Assembly (NCBI GenBank): GCA_964460035.1
Contig: CAYWPG010000037.1
Coordinates: 1-38,014 of the forward strand
Length of the DNA: 38,014 nt
Direction: 5' to 3'
Source of the DNA: CAYWPG01 sp964460035
GTDB lineage: Bacteria; Pseudomonadota; Gammaproteobacteria; Nitrococcales; AK92
Positions 7,251-14,931 of this stretch are shown here, one piece after another. Both the position numbers and the translations under genes were made by a program. The stretch's first letter is position 1; each line of letters starts with the position of its first letter. A model generated the notes under the pieces. The model was not told the origin of the DNA and searched no databases. It worked only from the letters and a program-made list of their open reading frames with translations.

Positions 7251-8387
7251 TCAATCGAACTGGGTACCGCCTGCCAGCAGCGTCTTGAGCTTGTCGGACG
7301 ACTTGCGGAACACCTTGCGGAACGTCAGCTCGTAGTAACCGTTCGCTGGCCGCCGCTCCACCTCCTCCACCGCAATCGTGCGCGAGCCTTCGGCGAGATG
7401 GTCCAGCAGCGCATCGCAGCTCGCCTGCGAGCGCAGGCGCACGCGCACCAGCCTGCTCAACCGTCCATGCCGGGCAACCTCCTGTACCGCCTCATCGAAA
7501 CCATGAGCCAGCGCCCAGCCAAGCTCTCGGGCGAGGCTCTCCAGGCGCTCGCCCTGTTCCAGCTCGCGCAAAGCCATCACCATTCGTACGATGCGGTGCG
7601 TGAAGAACTCGCCTGGCAGCTCCAGCTCCAAGGCCGCGTCGGTCGCTATATCCACCAGGTTGATCGTCGGCGTCACATACTTCACCCGCGTACCCTGCTC
7701 CGGCGGCTTGAGAACCACCCCTTCCCCGCCTTCGCGATCCAGTCGCAGCACCTCCTGCGCCAGCGGGGTCGGGTCACCCGGGCTGAAGCGTCCCAACAGC
7801 GGGGGCTGAGACACGCCATGCGCGGCCAGCAACTGCCTGCGCTCCTCCAGTGGCACGAACCGCTGCGAGTTGCACCGCATCAGGTCGAACCCGTACAGGC
7901 TGACATCGGCGCCCCAACGGTCCGAGTGCGTTGGCATGTAAGGATTGCCGCGACCGGCCACCTCGGCGCACACCACAAGGTCCGGCTGCGCCGCGAACAG
8001 CCGTCGCAGCGCGTCCAGATCCAGCAGATCGGGCAAGCGATCGAGCGTAAACGGACATATCTTGCCACTGCGGGTCACCGGCACGATCCGATCGCCCACC
8101 GAGAAGATGCGAACGTTATAGCCGTCGATCTTCTCCTCGGCGAAGAATTCCGCGTCGAAAAGCTGCCGAATGCCGCTGGCGAGCGCGAAGATCCGCCCGA
8201 TACTGGGATACGCCGGGACAATGCGCTCCCCTACCCGTAATGCTCCGCGTGGCAGGCCGCGGTAATCCGAAGTAATCCGCTCATAGGTGACGCCATATTC
8301 TTCGCGCCGCTCCACGGCGTGGGCCGCCCGAGCGCGATCGAATCGCTCGCTGTCCGGTGCGATCGGGTAACGCTTGACGCGTGCCAT
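7251..8387 (-). CDS. ATP-dependent RNA ligase, Rnl3 (Pab1020/MthRnl-like) family
   Basis: The protein has 378 residues from the ATG at 8385-8387, preceded by GGGAGAGG. It is a covalent nucleotidyltransferase: motif I is EEKIDGYNVRI, with the AMP-accepting Lys86, motif III is SLYGFDLM, motif IV is EGGEGVVLKPP, and motif V includes the lysine in RVKYVTP. The length and a helical C-terminal domain of about 130 residues match the archaeal-type Rnl3 family, which seals or circularises RNA in vitro; its biological role is unsettled. The family is known to be a genomic partner of the PIN nuclease found convergently next door. The intergenic gap is 17 bp without a terminator, so the transcripts probably overlap. 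The frame extends seven codons upstream to position 8408, but the ATG with the ribosome site is preferred. Confidence 0.87.
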   Translation of the reverse strand: MARVKRYPIAPDSERFDRARAAHAVERREEYGVTYERITSDYRGLPRGALRVGERIVPAYPSIGRIFALASGIRQLFDAEFFAEEKIDGYNVRIFSVGDRIVPVTRSGKICPFTLDRLPDLLDLDALRRLFAAQPDLVVCAEVAGRGNPYMPTHSDRWGADVSLYGFDLMRCNSQRFVPLEERRQLLAAHGVSQPPLLGRFSPGDPTPLAQEVLRLDREGGEGVVLKPPEQGTRVKYVTPTINLVDIATDAALELELPGEFFTHRIVRMVMALRELEQGERLESLARELGWALAHGFDEAVQEVARHGRLSRLVRVRLRSQASCDALLDHLAEGSRTIAVEEVERRPANGYYELTFRKVFRKSSDKLKTLLAGGTQFD

Positions 8388-8899
8388 ATTGCCTCTCCCT
8401 GGGCGCACCCATGAGCCATGGGCGCCGTTGCCATCTTCGATCCAGTGGGTTGCGCTCGCTCGCAGAACAAGGGAGAGTACTCACGCAGTGGCCCACGTTT
8501 CCCCACGGCACCGACATGTACGTACTTCGCCGAGGCCTCGCGCAGGGGCAATTTCTGCCACAACCGTTTAATGCCGTCGCGCCACTCCCCATCTTTGTTA
8601 GGTGATTCGGCATACGCCGGTCTTTAGTCGCGCGCCTTAATGCCCTGACACTACCTTCGCACACCTGTCCCGCGGCGGTCCCGGTGCTTGGGCCGGGCCT
8701 GTCGCACTGCGGGGCGAGGAGCCGCCAGCCCGCTGGGCTTGGTGCTTAAACCCTTTTCGCTATGCTCGGATACGGTTGGCATTGCAAAGAGCAGGGCAGC
8801 GTGCAGATCCCTTGCCATGCAGGCAAGATTTCCAGGAAAACGCTAACCACTTCAGCGCCTTGCTAAGCCAGGTAAATCAATCTGAAGGGAGATCAGACG
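8388..8899. other. Intergenic region, 512 bp between the RNA ligase and phasin genes
   Basis: This is the divergent control region for the RNA ligase and phasin genes. Short open frames in it lack coding character. The only promoter-like signal I see is near its right end (8739-8766). An imperfect hairpin, AGCCC/GGGCT, sits at about 8727-8739. I see no tRNA, repeat or known riboswitch. Confidence 0.5.
8739..8766 (+). promoter_or_regulatory. Weak candidate promoter for the phasin gene
   Basis: TTGGTG (8739-8744) and TATGCT (8761-8766) are 16 bp apart, about 130 bp upstream of the phasin start. The -35 match is only three of six and the -10 match four of six. Confidence 0.27.
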
Positions 8900-9523
8900 A
8901 TGCAGAGCAGCACGGACACGAGCTCGCAGGCACGCCAAATGGCGGCGCCGGCATATCAGTTCGGCCAGATGATAATGCCGTTTCAGCAGTTCGGCGCAAT
9001 GCTCATCGACAGTGTAAGCCGCCTCAGCGACTATCAGCTCGAGATGATGCAAACCTACACGCACTTCGCGGTCGGTCGGATGCGGGACGCACTGGAAGTG
9101 CGCGATGCAAACAGTCTGCGCGACTACATCGAGAAACAATCGCGAGCAAGCGAGGAGTTCGCCCGCAAAATGGCGTCGGAGACGCAGCAGTTGATGAATA
9201 TCGGCCAGGAAATGAGCAGTCAAGGGCTGAGAGTCATTCAAGCGACAACGGAGCGAAGCGTCTCATCGGTAGAGCGCGGGGCTAGGCAAATGCAGGAGCA
9301 AGCGGCGTCGGCCATGCAGCAGCAAGCCCAGGCCGCATCCGGACAACAGCGTGCCGACAACGGCAGCGACCTGCCGATTCGCAATTACGACGATCTGACT
9401 ATCAGCGAGATCGAGCAGCGGCTAGACAAACTCGACACTGCAGCAATCCGTAAGCTTTATCAGTACGAGCGCAGCCACAAGAATCGCAAAACCCTCAATG
9501 ACGCGTTCGAGCGCCGCCTCTGA
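8900..9523 (+). CDS. Phasin-family protein with an extra C-terminal helical domain
   Basis: This 207-residue, helix-rich soluble protein has two parts. Residues 1-125 resemble phasins, the amphipathic coat proteins of polyhydroxyalkanoate granules: repeated short hydrophobic/charged helices with SRLSDYQLEMMQTYTHFAVGRM and a later EEFARKMASETQQLM stretch. A glutamine/alanine-rich linker (about 125-150) follows. The last 50 residues (LPIRNYDDLTISEIEQRLD to the end) form a compact domain resembling the DUF8129-type pattern: YDxLTxxEIxxRLxxL, then YExxHxxRxT. That module is known to me mainly as an independent tail on other proteins. GAAGGGAGA precedes the ATG at 8900. No PHA synthase lies nearby, so granule binding is inferred from the family alone. 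Confidence 0.72.
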   Translation: MQSSTDTSSQARQMAAPAYQFGQMIMPFQQFGAMLIDSVSRLSDYQLEMMQTYTHFAVGRMRDALEVRDANSLRDYIEKQSRASEEFARKMASETQQLMNIGQEMSSQGLRVIQATTERSVSSVERGARQMQEQAASAMQQQAQAASGQQRADNGSDLPIRNYDDLTISEIEQRLDKLDTAAIRKLYQYERSHKNRKTLNDAFERRL

Positions 9524-9545
9524 CCTGAACGTATCTGCGGAACTT

Positions 9546-9576
9546 CGCGTGCCGCGGCGGCAGCCCGCGGCACGCG
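9546..9576 (+). terminator. Hairpin after the phasin gene, possible terminator
   Basis: CGCGTGCCGCGG (9546-9557) pairs perfectly with CCGCGGCACGCG (9565-9576), a 12-bp stem with a 7-base loop, 22 bp after the stop. It is followed by TGCTGCG and seven A residues rather than a U tract, so factor-independent termination is uncertain. Confidence 0.45.
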
Positions 9577-10065
9577 TGCTGCGAAAAAAACACCTCTTTG
9601 CCAATAATCCGCCGATGTGCTTCCGAAGCAGTTTAGATATTCATTAACTATGCTAATGATGAAAGAGCTTGGCGTAGCATGCCTAGGAGAGCGCGACGTT
9701 TCGACGATGCGCACACAGCGTACTCCGACGCTGCGCTCTTCTGCGGCCGAGCCGAAGAATCTCGGAGGACGCTGAAGAAAAACCTTCAGCGACCCGATAA
9801 GGCGGCACAAGGACGCATCGCCCATGAATCAAGTACGCAAGACAGTTGATTCAAGGAGTGCTCGCGGACATGTGCCAGGGGACAGCGTGCTAGTACACGC
9901 CTAGGGCGGCTTTTTCAGCATCCTGTAGGGAAAGGCAGGAATCCGCGAACCGGTTTGGTGTCGTTGCGCGCTCCGCTGCCGGAGGCAACGGGCGCGAGCG
10001 ACTCCGCACAGCTCCATGAAGGGGAGTTCTCCTACAGGGCTGTTGCGGTACGGCAAGGTAAACGG
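9577..10065. other. Intergenic region, 489 bp: AT-rich inverted repeat and several hairpins
   Basis: No coding sequence is convincing here. An AT-rich segment carries the inverted repeat TCATTA (9641-9646)/TAATGA (9654-9659). Downstream are CAGCGT/ACGCTG (9716-9721, 9728-9733) nested inside AGAGCGC/GCGCTCT (9688-9694, 9733-9739; one base shared), then CCGAG/CTCGG (9747-9751, 9761-9765), then CGCTGAAG/CTTCAGCG (9770-9777, 9784-9791). GCGTG/CACGC (9885-9889, 9896-9900) comes last, followed after ten bases by TTTTT. The series suggests a small RNA or a structured leader for the GGDEF-EAL gene. It does not match the GEMM c-di-GMP riboswitch consensus. Confidence 0.4.
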
Positions 10066-12123
10066 ATGGGGAGTATGCCAGACAGCCCACAGGTACCGGC
10101 GGTCGAGACCGCCACTACTGCAGCGGCCTGGACGCCGCGGCGCCATAGCATCCGCGCAGTACTCACTCGCCAATTGTTCGGCGCCAGCCAAGGCCTCACA
10201 GGACTTACCATCGGCATCGCCGGGTTGCTCGTCGCCGCGCTGTGGGACGACGCTCCTCATGCTGTCCTGGTCGCCTGGCTGCTGACCGTCCTAGCCTCAG
10301 AAGGCTATAGCCTATGGGTACGCCGGTGCTACTACTCCGTAACCGACCCGCCGCCGCGCCTCTGGCAACGCCGTTTTGCACATGCAGCTCTGGGCTGGGC
10401 AGTAGCGTGGAGCGGCAGTGCCGTCTTTGTTATCTGGCCGCTGAACGAGCATTCACCCATCGTGATCGGCGCTCTGCTTATCGGCATCTGTGCCGTGCTG
10501 CTGAACTCGGTCAGCTCATACTATGCGCTGTACCGCTGTCTGGTATTGATCATGGTATTTCCCTGCGGCCTGGCGCTGCTGCTGTTGTCTCCGCTGTGGC
10601 ACATCAATACGCTGGTGGCCACGATAGGCATCGCTGTCACGGCCAAGCTGATGGATCTGTCGCGCCGAATTCACCGTGCCCGCGTGGGAGCCATCCGTGC
10701 CGCCCTGTCGTACCGACATTTGCACCGGTCCTTGCGTTCGGAGCGTAACCGCCGCCGCGACATCCAGCACCGTCTGCTCCGGGCCAGCGATTTCGATGCC
10801 GTGACAGGCCTGCCGAACCAGAAGCACTTCTTTCACCGCACACGACGTCTGCTCACGGCACAGCAGGCGGTACCGCCCGCCCACCGGCGCAACATCGTCA
10901 TCATGCTGATCGACCTGGACGGTTTCATGCAGGTCAACAACACCTACGGGCGCAAAGCTGGCGACCACCTGCTGGCCCAGATCGGTGCGCGCCTCAAAGC
11001 CCTGCTGCCGGCCTCCGCCGGTATCTCGCGCCTTGGCGACGACGAGTTTGCCCTGGCAGTGCCATTGCCGTTCGGCGTGCGCGAGGTGTCGTCCCTGGTG
11101 CAGCGAATCCGAAGCAAGATCGAGGAACCGGTGCCGTGGGGCGACAGCGAGATCGAAATCACCTCGAGCATCGGCTTCTGCATCACCCCCGAACACGGCG
11201 TCGAAGTCGAGGATGTGCTGCGCAAGGCCGATATCGCCTTACGCCGAGCCAAGGAAACCAAGGGGCCACGGCAGATCGAATTCCGTGCCGACATGGAAGC
11301 CGCCGTGAACGACCGTCTGAGTCTGGAGCATGCCCTGCGGCGGGCGCTGGCCAACGGCGAGCTCTCGCTGACTTATCAACCGGTAGTGCGCCTGCACGAC
11401 GGCCGACTGGTAGCGGCCGAGGCGTTGTTGCGCTGGAAGCATCCCGAGCATGGGGAAGTCTCGCCCGATGTGTTCATTCCACTGGCCGAGCAGATCGGGC
11501 TGATCGGCGAGATCGGCGCCTGGGCGCTGGACGGAGCAATCAGCCAGGCCAGCCGCTGGCATAGAGCGCGCCGCATGCTGGGAATATCGGTGAACGTCTC
11601 CGTGCAGCAGCTCATGGATGCGGACTTCCCGCAATTGGTAAGCGACGCGCTGCGCAGGCACGGACTGTCCGGTTCGTATCTGCGGCTGGAGATCACGGAA
11701 AGCGTCATCATGTCGGACCCGGCCGCGCTGCTGCACCTGATAGAGCAGATCCGCCAACTCGATGTGAAGATCGCGCTGGACGATTTCGGCACCGGCTACT
11801 CCTCATTGAGCTACCTCGCGCAGCTGGACATCGACTACCTCAAACTGGATAAGGGCCTGGTGCACAATATCAGCCGCAGCCGCCGCTCGGCGGCTATCGT
11901 CCGCTCGACGCTGGCTATGGCCGGCGCATTGGACGTGACGGTGGTCGCCGAAGGCATTGAAAGCGAAGATGACTGGCGCAAATTACGTGCAGAAGGCTGC
12001 CCGTACGGACAGGGATTCTATTTCAGCGCTGCGGTAAGCGGCGCCGACTTCGAGACCCTTCCCGCCCGCTATGAGGTTCCGTCATCGCCGATGGAAGGCT
12101 CGCCAATAGAGCCGTTGGTTTGA
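10066..12123 (+). CDS. Membrane GGDEF-EAL protein, probable c-di-GMP phosphodiesterase
   Basis: The protein has 685 residues from the ATG at 10066 (AAGG lies upstream; the frame is open to a TTG at 9955). Residues about 35-205 contain five or six membrane helices forming an integral sensor, then a short basic linker. The GGDEF domain (about 245-410) has a degenerate signature, GDDEF, in RLGDDEFAL and no RxxD inhibitory site, so cyclase activity is doubtful. The EAL domain (about 425-670) is complete: EALLRW, NVSVQQ, LEITES, LDDFGTGYSS, the lysine in YLKLDK, VAEGIES and YGQGFYFS. Hydrolysis of c-di-GMP to pGpG is therefore the likely output, with the GGDEF domain perhaps binding GTP as a regulator. 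It stands alone after a structured intergenic region. Confidence 0.86.
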   Translation: MGSMPDSPQVPAVETATTAAAWTPRRHSIRAVLTRQLFGASQGLTGLTIGIAGLLVAALWDDAPHAVLVAWLLTVLASEGYSLWVRRCYYSVTDPPPRLWQRRFAHAALGWAVAWSGSAVFVIWPLNEHSPIVIGALLIGICAVLLNSVSSYYALYRCLVLIMVFPCGLALLLLSPLWHINTLVATIGIAVTAKLMDLSRRIHRARVGAIRAALSYRHLHRSLRSERNRRRDIQHRLLRASDFDAVTGLPNQKHFFHRTRRLLTAQQAVPPAHRRNIVIMLIDLDGFMQVNNTYGRKAGDHLLAQIGARLKALLPASAGISRLGDDEFALAVPLPFGVREVSSLVQRIRSKIEEPVPWGDSEIEITSSIGFCITPEHGVEVEDVLRKADIALRRAKETKGPRQIEFRADMEAAVNDRLSLEHALRRALANGELSLTYQPVVRLHDGRLVAAEALLRWKHPEHGEVSPDVFIPLAEQIGLIGEIGAWALDGAISQASRWHRARRMLGISVNVSVQQLMDADFPQLVSDALRRHGLSGSYLRLEITESVIMSDPAALLHLIEQIRQLDVKIALDDFGTGYSSLSYLAQLDIDYLKLDKGLVHNISRSRRSAAIVRSTLAMAGALDVTVVAEGIESEDDWRKLRAEGCPYGQGFYFSAAVSGADFETLPARYEVPSSPMEGSPIEPLV

Positions 12124-12640
12124 TCGAGGCGATGGGAGAGGCCGCTAGCGACGCGCAGCGCGATAACTCTACTGTCCTAGATTTGCTTTCGACTCGCTGT
12201 CTCGCGCTCTCTGCCGGCAAGGCACTGCCTGGGTCACAGGCGCATGTGTTCGATCCAAGCGGGGCGCGCTCTTGTGCCGTTCTATCAAGCTGCTGAAAAC
12301 GCCTCATCAGCAGCTTGATAGAACGCGTGCTGCCTGGCTGGATCGCGCACTTTCCGGCTACGCCGGGACTTGCGTGCAGCGGCGGGGGCGGCACGTGTAG
12401 CCGGTAACGAGAGGATTGCGCCAGCGCAGGGGCGAAATTCCGGGCAACAGCCCCTAGGATTGCGCCGTAGCCTGCCACGCGCATGCGCGCTTCCTCGCTA
12501 CCCGGCCTACCGCCGGCACCGAGTAGCCCCATCGGTTGCAGAGAAGCTACACTCGGGCACTTCCTGCCAACCCGTGAGAGCTCTCTGAGCCATGCGCGAC
12601 GCGCTCGGTACCGACTATACAAAGGATTTCCAGGGACAGA
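12124..12640. other. Intergenic region, 517 bp with a long perfect inverted repeat
   Basis: Apart from the 19-bp inverted repeat at 12278-12325, I see no gene, tRNA or repeat family here. Open frames on both strands lack ribosome sites and protein-like composition. The right end must hold the promoter of the oxidoreductase-aminotransferase operon, but no confident -35/-10 pair is visible. Confidence 0.5.
12278..12325. repeat. Perfect 19-bp inverted repeat (stem-loop)
   Basis: CGTTCTATCAAGCTGCTGA (12278-12296) is perfectly complementary to 12307-12325, with a 10-base spacer. There is no U tract on either side, so a simple intrinsic terminator is unlikely. The sequence is less GC-rich than its surroundings. 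It could be the folded remnant of a mobile-element end, a REP-like palindrome or a structured RNA. I found no second copy in the window. Confidence 0.7.
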
Positions 12641-13687
12641 ATGCGATTGATGTCGAACATGGATAACCCCATAGCCCGCTCACCCGACCAGCCTGGCGTT
12701 GCCGTTATCGGTGCCGGCAACTGGGGAGCCAATTTAGTGCGCAACCTGGCGGAGCTGGGTGCGTTGGCGGCGATAGCGGACAGCGATCCGCAGCGGCTGG
12801 CCTTTCTCTCCGCCCAGTACCCGCATATCTCCTGCGTTAGCGACTACCGCAAGGTGCTCGCCAGCGATATTCCAGCGGTGGCCGTTGCGACCCCCGTACG
12901 CACTCATTATCAAATCGTCAAGGAAGCGCTGCTCGCCAACAAGGACGTGTTCGTCGAGAAACCCCTGACGACCAAACCCGCTCAGGCAGAGGAGCTGCAA
13001 GCGCTGGCCAACCGGCGGCGCCTCATTCTCATGGTCGGCCATATCGTGCTGTTTCAGCCCGCCATCGACTGGATCCGAGACTACTTGCGCAGCGGCGCAC
13101 TAGGAGATATCCGCAGCATTCACCAGGAGCGTCTCGGCCTCGGCCGCATACGCGAGTACGAGAACGTGCTCTGGTGTCTAGGATCGCACGACGTGGCCGT
13201 TCAACTGTTCCTGCTCGAACGCCTCCCGGAAGCCTTGAGCGTCAGCGGTCAGTGCGTGCATCAAGCAAACATTGAAGACGATGCGTACCTCCACCTTGAA
13301 TTCTCCGGCGACATCCAAACGCATGCGCATGTGTCCTGGTGGTGGCCGACCAGGCGGCGCAGGCTCACGGTGCTGGGTAGCGAAGCGATGCTGACCTACG
13401 ACGAGCTCGAACAGACCGTGACGCTGCATCGCAAGCGCGTCATCGAAGGCATGCACGTGCGCGACGAAGGCGAAGAGGTGTTGTTTCATGGTCATGCGGA
13501 ACCGCTGAAGCTGGAGATGCGGCATTTTCTCGACTGTATCCGTAGCCGACGCCTGCTTCCGGCCGACAACCAGTACGCGGTGGACGTGGTGCGAATCCTC
13601 GCCGCCGCCGAGCAGCAGTTGCGCCGTCACGGCCAAGAGCCGTCGAGGCTAGCGCCCATCAAGCTACCACTCAGAGAATCGTCCTAA
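12641..13687 (+). CDS. Gfo/Idh/MocA-family oxidoreductase, probable nucleotide-sugar 3-dehydrogenase
   Basis: This 348-residue NAD(P)-dependent enzyme has a Rossmann motif VAVIGAGNWGANLVRNLAELG at about residues 20-40. The family EKP motif is in VFVEKPLTT (catalytic lysine near residue 107), and a conserved histidine lies in CLGSHDVAVQL. The C-terminal half is the family beta-sheet domain. AGGGA precedes the ATG at 12641. One base separates its stop from a DegT-family aminotransferase, so the pair should oxidise and then aminate one sugar position. Known two-enzyme systems of this form include UDP-GlcNAc 3-oxidation/3-amination (GnnA-GnnB, for lipid A) and the WlbA-WlbE type steps of polysaccharide synthesis. 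I cannot tell which substrate applies. Confidence 0.82.
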   Translation: MRLMSNMDNPIARSPDQPGVAVIGAGNWGANLVRNLAELGALAAIADSDPQRLAFLSAQYPHISCVSDYRKVLASDIPAVAVATPVRTHYQIVKEALLANKDVFVEKPLTTKPAQAEELQALANRRRLILMVGHIVLFQPAIDWIRDYLRSGALGDIRSIHQERLGLGRIREYENVLWCLGSHDVAVQLFLLERLPEALSVSGQCVHQANIEDDAYLHLEFSGDIQTHAHVSWWWPTRRRRLTVLGSEAMLTYDELEQTVTLHRKRVIEGMHVRDEGEEVLFHGHAEPLKLEMRHFLDCIRSRRLLPADNQYAVDVVRILAAAEQQLRRHGQEPSRLAPIKLPLRESS

Positions 13688-13688
13688 A

Positions 13689-14831
13689 ATGTCGCGTAAC
13701 GAAAGCTTCATCCCCATCTACACGCCCGCGCCGCAAGATGCCGAGATCCAGCACGAGCTGGAACGGGCGCTGCTGAACACCTTGCGCTCGGGCAACTATG
13801 TCCTGGGGCCGGTGCTGGCCGCCTTCGAAGAAGCGATTGCAAGCTACCTGGGGGTCGCTCACGCCATAGGGGTCAACAGCGGCACCGATGCGCTGGTGCT
13901 GGGCCTGGCCGCATTAGGGATAGGCCCTGGGGATGAGGTCATCACCTCGCCGTTCACATTCTTCGGTACTGCCGAGGCGGTCAGCCTGGTCGGCGCCACA
14001 CCGCGCTTCGTCGACATAGACCCCGTCACATTCAATCTCGACATCGAGCGCGTCGAAGCGGCGATTACGCCGCGCACGCGGTGCATCATCCCTGTACACC
14101 TGTATGGGCGAGCAGTCGATATGACCGCGCTGCGGGCGCTGGCGGACCGTCACGGACTGGCCGTGCTCGAAGACGTGGCCCAAGCGTTCGGCGCGCGCCA
14201 CGAGGGCAAGCTGCTCGGCAGCTGGGGCGATGTGGGCGCATTCTCGTTTTATCCGTCCAAGAATCTGGGCGGTTTCGGAGACGGTGGTTTGATCACTACC
14301 AACCGCGACGATATCGCCGCCCGCGTACGTCAGCTGCGCAACCATGGCAACCAGGGCAACGGCATTCACGGCATGATTGGCTACAACTCGCGCCTGGACG
14401 CCATGCAAGCTGCCATGCTGCAGGTCAAGCTGCCACATGTGGCGCGGTGGAACGCGCTGCGCCAGGAGGTGGCCGCCCGCTACAATGCGCTGCTGGCAGA
14501 CGAACCGCGTCTCACACTGCCCGAGCCCGCAGGCGATGCCCATGTGTTCCACCAGTACACCGTGCGGGTGCACGGCGGCCGTAGAGACGCGGTACACCGC
14601 CATCTGGAAGCCGCCGGCGTGGGAGCGAACATCTACTATCCCATCCCGCTGCACCTGCAGCCGCCCTACCGCGACCGATACGAGAGCCTGCCGCACGCCG
14701 AACACGCCGCGGCGGAAGTGCTCAGCCTGCCGATTTGGCCGCTCATGTCCCATGACACGCAGGAGCGCGTGGCCGCGGCGCTGCTGGCCGCGCTGGCCGA
14801 AACCGATCCGGAGCTGGAATCCGCAGTATAG
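13689..14831 (+). CDS. DegT/DnrJ/EryC1-family PLP-dependent sugar aminotransferase
   Basis: This 380-residue enzyme has family motifs in order: GVNSGTDAL (phosphate grip), the conserved EDVAQAFGA (cofactor-binding aspartate) and the Schiff-base lysine Lys191 in SFYPSKNLGGFGDGG. Later come GYNSRLDAMQAAML and a C-terminal HQYTVRV/IYYPIPLHLQP region typical of nucleotide-sugar transaminases. Such enzymes transfer an amino group, usually from glutamate, to a keto-sugar nucleotide. The keto-sugar is presumably made by the oxidoreductase encoded one base upstream. No acyltransferase or glycosyltransferase follows, so the finished sugar is used by genes outside this operon. Function class is firm; the sugar (for example a 3-amino-GlcNAc) is inferred. 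Confidence 0.85.
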   Translation: MSRNESFIPIYTPAPQDAEIQHELERALLNTLRSGNYVLGPVLAAFEEAIASYLGVAHAIGVNSGTDALVLGLAALGIGPGDEVITSPFTFFGTAEAVSLVGATPRFVDIDPVTFNLDIERVEAAITPRTRCIIPVHLYGRAVDMTALRALADRHGLAVLEDVAQAFGARHEGKLLGSWGDVGAFSFYPSKNLGGFGDGGLITTNRDDIAARVRQLRNHGNQGNGIHGMIGYNSRLDAMQAAMLQVKLPHVARWNALRQEVAARYNALLADEPRLTLPEPAGDAHVFHQYTVRVHGGRRDAVHRHLEAAGVGANIYYPIPLHLQPPYRDRYESLPHAEHAAAEVLSLPIWPLMSHDTQERVAAALLAALAETDPELESAV

Positions 14832-14862
14832 CGATGGCTTGACGACCACGGACGGCGCGCTG

Positions 14863-14871
14863 TGGTATAAC
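14863..14871 (+). promoter_or_regulatory. Candidate extended -10 promoter for fumarase
   Basis: TGGTATAAC matches TGnTATAAT with one mismatch, 60 bp upstream of the fumarase ATG. A TTGACG lies at 14839-14844, but the 21-bp spacing is too long for a standard -35, so the extended -10 element would carry the recognition. Confidence 0.45.
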
Positions 14872-14931
14872 AGGCGCCGTTGCGCGGCTCACGCTGTCAT
14901 AGCGTCCGCTATCTGCTGGAGAACACCAAAT

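Noticed and set aside
9577..10065. GEMM-type c-di-GMP riboswitch before the GGDEF-EAL gene
   Set aside because: The conserved GEMM blocks (CACGCACAGGGCAAACC-like and the tetraloop-receptor arms) are absent, although hairpins are present.
14377..14931. 185-codon upstream extension of the fumarase frame
   Set aside because: It overlaps the aminotransferase gene out of frame, with a Pro/Arg/Trp-rich composition. The ATG at 14932 has a ribosome site and the family N-terminus.
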